NCBI GenBank assembly: GCA_947258545.1
Contig: CAMYJI010000015.1
Coordinates: forward strand, 1 to 61,287
DNA from: an uncultured Ectothiorhodospiraceae bacterium
Lineage (GTDB): Bacteria > Pseudomonadota > Gammaproteobacteria > UBA9214
Direction: 5' to 3'
DNA: 61,287 nt
The notes under the pieces: generated by a model
Seen by the model: only the letters and a program-made list of their open reading frames with translations
Databases searched by the model: none
Told to the model about the DNA's origin: nothing
Position numbers and translations under genes: made by a program
Part shown: positions 55,551-61,287 of the stretch, in pieces
How positions within the stretch are numbered: position 1 is the stretch's first letter
Layout: each line of letters starts with the position of its first letter

Positions 55551-55597
55551 ATATTATGTGAGAATTCATTAGGTGTCTGATACCAGGGAGGGTATTG

Positions 55598-55978
55598 ATG
55601 AACAGATATGACTTTCTGACGCACAAGATCATTGGGTCTGCCATAGAAGTGCACCGCAATTTGGGGCCGGGATTGCTCGAGTCGGCTTATGAGCAATGTC
55701 TTTGCAAGGAGTTGACGGATTCGGGGCTTGGTTTTGAGAGGCAGGTTAAGTTACCAATAAACTACAAGGGTTGTCTGCTTGATTGCGGTTATCGCCTTGA
55801 TCTGCTGGTTGAGAACAAGGTTATTATTGAGTTGAAAGCTGATCACCAATTGGAAAATATCCACGAAGCACAGCTATTGACCTATTTGAGACTTACAAGG
55901 ATGAAACTCGGGCTATTGTTGAATTTTAATGTTGTGCTGTTGAAAAATGGTGTGAAACGCCTTGTCAATAGGTTATAA
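55598..55978 (+). CDS. GxxExxY protein (PDDEXK-like nuclease family)
   Basis: A 126-residue protein with the family signature GPGLLESAYE and the core LDLLVENKVIIELKA (Asp and ExK positions of a PDDEXK nuclease fold). Members often lie in accessory DNA and their role is unknown; single-strand nuclease or repair activity has been suggested by fold only. GGGAGG 6 bases before the ATG at 55598 makes that start better than the TTG just upstream. Its codon use is AT-richer than in ribF and ileS. It is flanked by inverted repeats. Confidence 0.85.
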   Translation: MNRYDFLTHKIIGSAIEVHRNLGPGLLESAYEQCLCKELTDSGLGFERQVKLPINYKGCLLDCGYRLDLLVENKVIIELKADHQLENIHEAQLLTYLRLTRMKLGLLLNFNVVLLKNGVKRLVNRL

Positions 55979-55995
55979 CTCTGCGTCCTCGGCAC

Positions 55996-56060
55996 CTCTG
56001 CGGTGAAAAATTATGTTTCGTCAGTGGATTACACAGTGTCCCTGGCGTCTCTGCGGTAAA
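55996..56060 (-). repeat. Right flanking repeats of the GxxExxY cassette
   Basis: Two copies of the complement of the left repeat: CTCTGCGGTGAA at 55996-56007 and GCGTCTCTGCGGTAAA at 56045-56060. The second ends only 8 bases before the ileS start. Confidence 0.75.
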
Positions 56061-56068
56061 AATTACAA

Positions 56069-58915
56069 ATGACTGACTATAAAGATACGCTCAATCTGCC
56101 CATGACGGCCTTTCCTATGAAAGGCAACCTGCCCAATCGCGAGCCGGAGATCCTCAAGCGCTGGGAGGACATGGACCTGTACGGCAAACTGCGCGAGCAC
56201 GGCCGGGATCGGCCGTTGTTTGTCCTGCATGACGGACCACCGTACGCCAACGGTGACATTCACATCGGTCATGCCGTCAACAAGGTCCTCAAGGACATCA
56301 TCGTCAAGAGCAAGACCCTGGAGGGCTTCAATGCACCCTATGCCCCGGGCTGGGACTGCCACGGGTTGCCCATCGAGCTGAATGTCGAGAAGAAGGTCGG
56401 CAAGGCGGGCGTCAAGGTGGACACCGAGACGTTCAGGGACGCCTGTCGTAACTATGCCAACAAGCAGGTCGATGGCCAGCGACGGGATTTCATCCGCCTG
56501 GGCGTGCTGGGCGACTGGCAGAACCCTTACCTGACCATGCAGCATAAGTTCGAGGCCGACATCATCCGTGCGCTCGGCAAGATCGTCGAGAACGGCCATT
56601 TGGACAAGGGTTTCAAGCCCGTCCACTGGTGCACGGACTGCGGCTCGGCACTGGCCGAGGCCGAGGTCGAATACGAGGACAAGGACTCGCCCGCGATCGA
56701 TGTGCGTTTCCGGGTGCTGAATGAAGCAGGTGTGATGGCCCGCTGTCATCATGTCGATGGGCATGTCGGAGAAGGGCCGTTGTCGGTGGTTATCTGGACA
56801 ACCACGCCCTGGACCCTGCCGGCCAACCGTGCAGTTGCGCTGAATCCCGAGCTCGACTATGCCGTGGTGCAATGCGACACCGGCCAGGACCATGAGCGCC
56901 TGCTGCTGGCCGAGGCGCTGCTGAAAGACACCATGCTGCGCTACAACGCGGAGAACTACCGGGTGTTGGCCTATTGCAAGGGGAGTGACCTGGAAGGCGA
57001 ACACTTGGCGCACCCGTTTTACGATCGCGAGGTCCCGCTGATTCTCGGGGAGCATGTCACCACGGAGGCCGGTACCGGTGCGGTGCACACGGCACCCGGG
57101 CACGGGCAGGACGACTACGTGGTCGGCAGCCGCTATAACCTGCACGTCGACAACCCGGTCGGCAATAACGGGTGCTTCCTGCCGGACACCGAACTCTTCG
57201 CCGGCCAGCATGTGTTCGCGGCCAATGCCAATGTCATCGAGGTGTTGAAGAGCCGCGGTGCGCTGGTGCACATGGAGATGCTGCGCCACAGTTATCCGCA
57301 TTGCTGGCGTCACAAGACACCGATCATCTTTCGTGCCACGCCGCAGTGGTTCGTCAGTATGGATCAGCAGGGACTGCGCTCCGCCGCGCTGTCCGAGATC
57401 AAGCAGGTCAAGTGGATGCCGGACTGGGGTCTGGCCCGCATCGAGGGGATGGTGGAGAACCGTCCCGACTGGTGCATCTCCCGGCAGCGCACCTGGGGCG
57501 TCCCCATTGCCCTGTTCGTGCACAAGCACAGCGGCGAACCCCACAAGGACAGCGTCAAGCTGATCGAGGCGGTTGCCCAACGCGTCGAGGCACATGGTAT
57601 CCAGGGCTGGCTCGGGCTGGAACCGGCCGAACTGCTCGGCAGCGAGGCCGACGACTATGAAAAGGCGAGTGATACGCTGGATGTCTGGTTCGATTCCGGT
57701 GTCTCGCACTTTGCCGTGCTGGAGCAGCGCGGCGAACTGGCCTACCCGGCCGACCTCTATCTGGAGGGTTCCGACCAGCACCGCGGCTGGTTTCAGTCGT
57801 CGCTGCTGACCGCGGTGGCGATGCGCGGCACGGCGCCGTACAAGGCGGTGCTGACCCACGGTTTCACGGTCGACGCAAAGGGCCAGAAGATGTCCAAGTC
57901 GAAGGGCAACGTGGTGGCCCCGCAGAAGGTGGTGAATTCCCTGGGCGCCGATATCCTGCGCCTGTGGGTCGCGGCAACCGACTACCGCGGCGAGATGAGC
58001 GTCTCGGACGAGATCCTGAAGCGCACGGCGGAGGCCTACCGCCGCCTGCGCAATACCTCACGTTTCCTGCTCGCCAACCTGAACGGCTTCGATCCCGAAC
58101 AGCACCTGCTGGATCCGGAACAGATGCTGTGCCTGGACCGCTGGACTCTGGAGCGCACCCGGCAGCTGCAGGAGCAGGTCCGGCAGGCCTACGAGGATTA
58201 TGAATTCCACCGCATTTACCAGCTGGTGCACAACTTCTGCGCAGTGGATATGGGCAGTTTCTACCTCGACATCATCAAGGACCGCCAGTACACCACCCGC
58301 ACCGACAGTATCCCGCGGCGTTCGGCGCAAACGGCGATGTACCACGTGGTCGAGTCGCTGGTGCGCTGGCTGGCGCCGATCACCAGTTTTAGCGCCGAGG
58401 AAATCTGGCAGCACATGCCGGGGCAGCGTGAAAGGTCGGTGTTTCTTTCGACCTGGTATGAACTGCCGGCGGCCTATTACTCGGAAGGTGAAATCCTGCA
58501 GTGCATGGGAGTCAATTTCTGGGAGCGGGTCATCGGCGTCCGCGATGCCGTCAGCAAGGAACTGGAGAAGCTGCGCGTGGACGGCAGGATCGGCTCATCG
58601 CTGGATGCCGAGGTGGACCTGTATGCCGACGAGGAAACCGCGGTCATGCTGGGGGCCGTCGAGGACGAGCTGCGCTTCATTCTGATTACCTCCTATGCGC
58701 GCGTGCATCCACTGGACGAACGTCCCGATGACGCCGTCGATGCCGGTATTCCCGATATGCAACTGTGGATCAGTGCCACACCCTCCTCGCATGCCAAGTG
58801 CATTCGCTGCTGGCATCACCGCGAGGACGTGGGCAGTGAGCCGGCGCATCCCGAGATCTGTGGCCGCTGCGTCGAAAATATTACGGGCGAAGGTGAGGTG
58901 CGCCGCTATGCCTGA
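56069..58915 (+). CDS. ileS: Isoleucyl-tRNA synthetase
   Basis: A 948-residue class I synthetase. Motifs: [16 protein letters not shown] (HIGH), the editing domain with [22 protein letters not shown] (KMSKS) and a C-terminal zinc site ([10 protein letters not shown] and CGRCVENI). No Shine-Dalgarno sequence is visible before the ATG, because the repeat cassette ends there, so translation may rely on coupling or a leader without a binding site. The last 8 bases overlap lspA. Confidence 0.97.
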   Translation: MTDYKDTLNLPMTAFPMKGNLPNREPEILKRWEDMDLYGKLREHGRDRPLFVLHDGPPYANGDIHIGHAVNKVLKDIIVKSKTLEGFNAPYAPGWDCHGLPIELNVEKKVGKAGVKVDTETFRDACRNYANKQVDGQRRDFIRLGVLGDWQNPYLTMQHKFEADIIRALGKIVENGHLDKGFKPVHWCTDCGSALAEAEVEYEDKDSPAIDVRFRVLNEAGVMARCHHVDGHVGEGPLSVVIWTTTPWTLPANRAVALNPELDYAVVQCDTGQDHERLLLAEALLKDTMLRYNAENYRVLAYCKGSDLEGEHLAHPFYDREVPLILGEHVTTEAGTGAVHTAPGHGQDDYVVGSRYNLHVDNPVGNNGCFLPDTELFAGQHVFAANANVIEVLKSRGALVHMEMLRHSYPHCWRHKTPIIFRATPQWFVSMDQQGLRSAALSEIKQVKWMPDWGLARIEGMVENRPDWCISRQRTWGVPIALFVHKHSGEPHKDSVKLIEAVAQRVEAHGIQGWLGLEPAELLGSEADDYEKASDTLDVWFDSGVSHFAVLEQRGELAYPADLYLEGSDQHRGWFQSSLLTAVAMRGTAPYKAVLTHGFTVDAKGQKMSKSKGNVVAPQKVVNSLGADILRLWVAATDYRGEMSVSDEILKRTAEAYRRLRNTSRFLLANLNGFDPEQHLLDPEQMLCLDRWTLERTRQLQEQVRQAYEDYEFHRIYQLVHNFCAVDMGSFYLDIIKDRQYTTRTDSIPRRSAQTAMYHVVESLVRWLAPITSFSAEEIWQHMPGQRERSVFLSTWYELPAAYYSEGEILQCMGVNFWERVIGVRDAVSKELEKLRVDGRIGSSLDAEVDLYADEETAVMLGAVEDELRFILITSYARVHPLDERPDDAVDAGIPDMQLWISATPSSHAKCIRCWHHREDVGSEPAHPEICGRCVENITGEGEVRRYA

Positions 58916-59411
58916 GCCGGAGGCGCTGGAGAAAATTCAGATGAAGTGGTTCTGGCTTTCCGGCGTGGTGCTCGTCCTGGACCAGTGCAGCAAGTTGTTC
59001 GCCGATGCGATGCTGTCCCTCCACAACCCGGTCCACGTGATGCCGTACCTGGCTATGCGCAAGGCCTATAACACCGGTGCCGCGTTCAGTTTGTTCCACG
59101 ATGGTTCCGGCTGGCAGCGCTGGTTTTTCATCGCGCTGGCCGTGCTGGTCATCGGGGTGATGGTGGTCTGGCTGCGCCAGATCGCCGCCAGCCAGTGGCG
59201 CACCGCCCTGGCGCTGGCATTGATAATCGGCGGTGCGGCAGGCAATCTGATCGACCGGGTGGTCTACGGGCACGTGATCGATTTCATCGACGTTTACTAC
59301 GGCAGCTGGCACTATCCGACCTTCAATATCGCGGATTCCGCCATTACCGTGGGTGCCTGTGTGCTGCTACTGGATATCTACCTGACCTGGAAGCAGCAGC
59401 GATCCACCTGA
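58908..59411 (+). CDS. lspA: Lipoprotein signal peptidase II
   Basis: A 167-residue membrane protease with four helices. The catalytic aspartates are in GNLIDRVV and FNIADSAI, with [10 protein letters not shown] before them. It removes signal peptides from lipoproteins. The ATG at 58908 overlaps the end of ileS by 8 bases; an ATG 36 bases later is an alternative. Confidence 0.95.
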   Translation: MPEPEALEKIQMKWFWLSGVVLVLDQCSKLFADAMLSLHNPVHVMPYLAMRKAYNTGAAFSLFHDGSGWQRWFFIALAVLVIGVMVVWLRQIAASQWRTALALALIIGGAAGNLIDRVVYGHVIDFIDVYYGSWHYPTFNIADSAITVGACVLLLDIYLTWKQQRST

Positions 59412-59427
59412 GCGTGGCGACGATGCG

Positions 59428-59883
59428 ATGAAACTACCGATCGATATCGACAGCCGCGTCACCCTGCACCTGTCACTCACCCTTAAAGACGGCACCGTGG
59501 CAGAGAGCACCTTCGGCGAGGAGCCGCTGGGCTTTGTCATGGGTGACGGCACCCTGGTGCGTGGCCTGGAACTGGGGCTCTACGGCCTGCGGCCCGGCGA
59601 TACCCAGCGACTGGAGCTGTACCCGGAGCAGGCCTTCGGCCTACGCGATCCCGAAAAGGTCCACCGGATGCCGCGTACCGACTTCGATGACGAGATGGTG
59701 CTGGAACCGGGTGTCATTATCGGGTTCGAAACGGCTGACGGCGAGGAGGTCCCCGGCACGGTACGCGCAGTCGGCGATGAATCCGTGGAAATCGACTTCA
59801 ACCACCCGCTGGCCGGACAAACCGTCATCTTCGATGTGGAAATCATCGACGTGGTTCCAGCCGAGTTGGCGGAAGGCGACTGA
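59428..59883 (+). CDS. fkpB: FKBP-type peptidyl-prolyl isomerase
   Basis: A 151-residue SlpA-type prolyl isomerase/chaperone. An FKBP domain (SLTLKDGTVAESTF, VRGLELGLYGLRPGD) holds an inserted flap domain (about 70-125, EQAFGLRDPEKVHRMPR, then FNHPLAGQ). It is 16 bases after lspA. The usual next gene, ispH, is not found in the remaining 1.4 kb. Confidence 0.93.
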   Translation: MKLPIDIDSRVTLHLSLTLKDGTVAESTFGEEPLGFVMGDGTLVRGLELGLYGLRPGDTQRLELYPEQAFGLRDPEKVHRMPRTDFDDEMVLEPGVIIGFETADGEEVPGTVRAVGDESVEIDFNHPLAGQTVIFDVEIIDVVPAELAEGD

Positions 59884-59978
59884 CCCGGGGCTGCAGTGAT
59901 TGCAGCGATTCTCTGCAAAGATGTGATCTTCGCAAGGGGAAGGAGAACAGAGGGGAAAATGCGGTGCTGAAACCGGGA

Positions 59979-60233
59979 TCAGGGAGAAGATAAATTGACG
60001 GTTATCTGTAGGAGTTCTGATTTATCCGACGGCAGTGTCAGGTTGTAAGTCCAGATTCCGCCCCAACCCAGACGGTTAGCCGTTTCTTGTATTCGCGGTG
60101 CGAAATAGGCCGGAGACGACCGAGGCCGGAAGTACAGGATTTTGACTTTAAGGTCAGAAACGTACTGTTTTAAGACGTTTAGGGGCTGAAGCAGATCGGC
60201 AACCATAGACGTATCTGACGTTAAACGAATCAT
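59979..60233 (-). CDS. Small hypothetical protein
   Basis: An 84-residue protein (MIRLTSDTSMVADLLQPLN) with KVKILYFRPRSSPAYFAPRI and a C-terminal strand-rich part. GGGGTG lies before the ATG. No family is recognised. Composition is AT-richer than in the upstream housekeeping genes. It is convergent with fkpB. Confidence 0.45.
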   Translation of the reverse strand: MIRLTSDTSMVADLLQPLNVLKQYVSDLKVKILYFRPRSSPAYFAPRIQETANRLGWGGIWTYNLTLPSDKSELLQITVNLSSP

Positions 60234-60482
60234 TTTTACACCCCAGAATGATTCTCATATTCTACTGAATCTTCGTATGTTGATATCAGGTAATGCCTGT
60301 ATTTGGTGCGTTTGAAGTGCAGATTGCACAAGAAAGGCATCTTTTTATTCTGTTCTGTAATAACCATTTCATCTTAATGCATGTTAATTAATGACTTATA
60401 AATCACATGAATTTGGCATGTTATTTGCTCATCTGTGATGGTGTGATATGTCCTGCAGTTTTTGTATGAAGGGGTACCAGCA

Positions 60483-60953
60483 ATGAGTAAACGGTTTTTC
60501 ACTACTTTGTTTTTCACCTTGTTGTTATCAAGTAATGCTACATTAAGTAGTCAGTCAGATACCAGTGAGCTTGAGGAGCAGTTATTACTGCTCGACAAGA
60601 TTTCCTACCATCCTAGCCTTTTACCACTGATTATGCAGAACACTGATTATCTCGAATTGACGCCAGTGCAGCAGCAACGCCTCCGTGAATGGCGAGAAAT
60701 TAATGCACCTAAAATGCTGGATAAAATGAGAGAGGTGGCGCAAGACAGAATCGAATTTATCGATTTGTCTTTGAAACCGGTAACCTCCAAAGATGAGCTT
60801 GTCCAAAAACAGCAACAGCTCTTCAGACTCCAGGAAGAAGTGCTTTCATACAAACTAGCATGCAGGCAAAATATTCTCGATACCTTTACAGAAACACAAT
60901 GGGATGCACTGTTATTTATACTGACTGAGCGCCAAAATGAAACAATTGATTGA
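60483..60953 (+). CDS. Exported helical protein, Spy/CpxP-like features
   Basis: A 156-residue protein with a signal peptide (about residues 4-22) and a helical mature part containing YLELTPVQQQRLREWRE, which resembles the LTxxQ repeat of periplasmic Spy/CpxP proteins. A second such segment near the C-terminus reads TETQWDALL. This suggests a periplasmic stress or metal-binding chaperone, but similarity is limited. Composition is AT-rich compared with genes before 59.9 kb. The ATG at 60483 is chosen. Confidence 0.5.
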   Translation: MSKRFFTTLFFTLLLSSNATLSSQSDTSELEEQLLLLDKISYHPSLLPLIMQNTDYLELTPVQQQRLREWREINAPKMLDKMREVAQDRIEFIDLSLKPVTSKDELVQKQQQLFRLQEEVLSYKLACRQNILDTFTETQWDALLFILTERQNETID

Positions 60954-61287
60954 GTACAGGTCAGGTCACAGAATTGCCGTGATCAGAGTGTGCGCCCTGT
61001 TCGTATTCTCTCTTTTCAGTTCTATTTCCCTGTAAGGCTGTGTGGGGGGGGCTTCTATGATGCGAACAATCTATGCTTCTATATGTGGCGCCCTAATACT
61101 CCTTGCGGCCTTATTACCACCAGCTATTCTTATTATTGATAGATTAATATTCTGACACCAGCTAATAACCAACTCGTCAAAATGAGCCTGCTTGGGCTGA
61201 TAGATATGTCTAGAAGGAAGAGAACGACTTAATACCTTGGCTATGTAGGGAATTCTGATAATGCTGTAAGTAGTTCCCCGCATAACA
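60954..61287. other. End of window, no firm gene
   Basis: The last 334 bases contain only a possible short membrane peptide (see next entry) and no other coding or structural signal that I can support. Composition is AT-rich, like the preceding 1 kb. Confidence 0.4.
61057..61155 (+). CDS. Possible 32-residue membrane peptide
   Basis: MMRTIYASICGALILLAALL is followed by a proline-proline kink and a second hydrophobic stretch. A run of eight G precedes the ATG at about the right distance. It could be a small membrane protein or a chance reading in AT-rich DNA. Confidence 0.25.
   Translation: MMRTIYASICGALILLAALLPPAILIIDRLIF

Noticed and set aside
56063..57859. A 598-residue open frame opposite ileS
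   Set aside because: No domain or start signal; the ileS frame carries all synthetase motifs.
61071..61283. A 70-residue minus-strand frame at the window end
   Set aside because: No start signal, no recognisable fold, and AT-rich composition makes chance likely.

Overview
The window is a GC-rich chromosomal segment of a gammaproteobacterium. The housekeeping order rplU-rpmA-obg-proB / rpsT-murJ-ribF-ileS-lspA-fkpB, ispB beside it and a tRNA-Pro fit that class. Two genes for secreted Gly/Tyr-rich proteins that look like the sulfur globule envelope proteins of Allochromatium and relatives point to a sulfur-oxidising lineage (Chromatiales-like). This is inference from gene content, not a phylogeny.

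Layout. 0-9 kb: tail of a SulP permease, a damaged Nudix-ThiE fusion gene, two methionine sulfoxide reductases, a pirin, a quinone oxidoreductase-like enzyme, an SLC13 anion transporter, glutaredoxin with a DUF1820 protein, and small conserved unknowns. 9-18 kb: a polyphosphate block (sixA-like, ppx and ppk1), a two-RCK potassium channel with a DUF6394 membrane protein, a metallophosphoesterase and a CarS-like membrane enzyme. 18.7-25.7 kb: two sulfur globule protein paralogues face each other and enclose a hydrolase, DUF427, an acyltransferase, a hybrid histidine kinase, a REC-PAS protein and an ArsR regulator whose two cysteines have the SqrR/BigR persulfide-sensor spacing. 26-32 kb: small, poorly known genes, including a metzincin-like membrane protease and two paralogues that share an exact Cx12Cx15Cx8C pattern. 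31.8-36.7 kb: a TonB receptor - YfiR - GGDEF/EAL operon. 37-48 kb: a complete inner-membrane type I secretion pair (HlyB-like ABC protein, HlyD-like adaptor), an unknown membrane protein and its probable cargo, a 1,898-residue RTX protein with an N-terminal lipase-like domain. 48-60 kb: housekeeping genes, with a GxxExxY gene flanked by repeats wedged between ribF and ileS. 60-61.3 kb: AT-richer, accessory-looking DNA.

How the parts may work together: the best candidate for a new system is the sulfur globule block, where a sensor kinase, a REC-PAS protein and a putative persulfide sensor sit between two globule-protein genes. The RTX lipase with its own exporter is a second self-contained unit. 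No CRISPR array, rRNA, intact insertion sequence or phage was seen.
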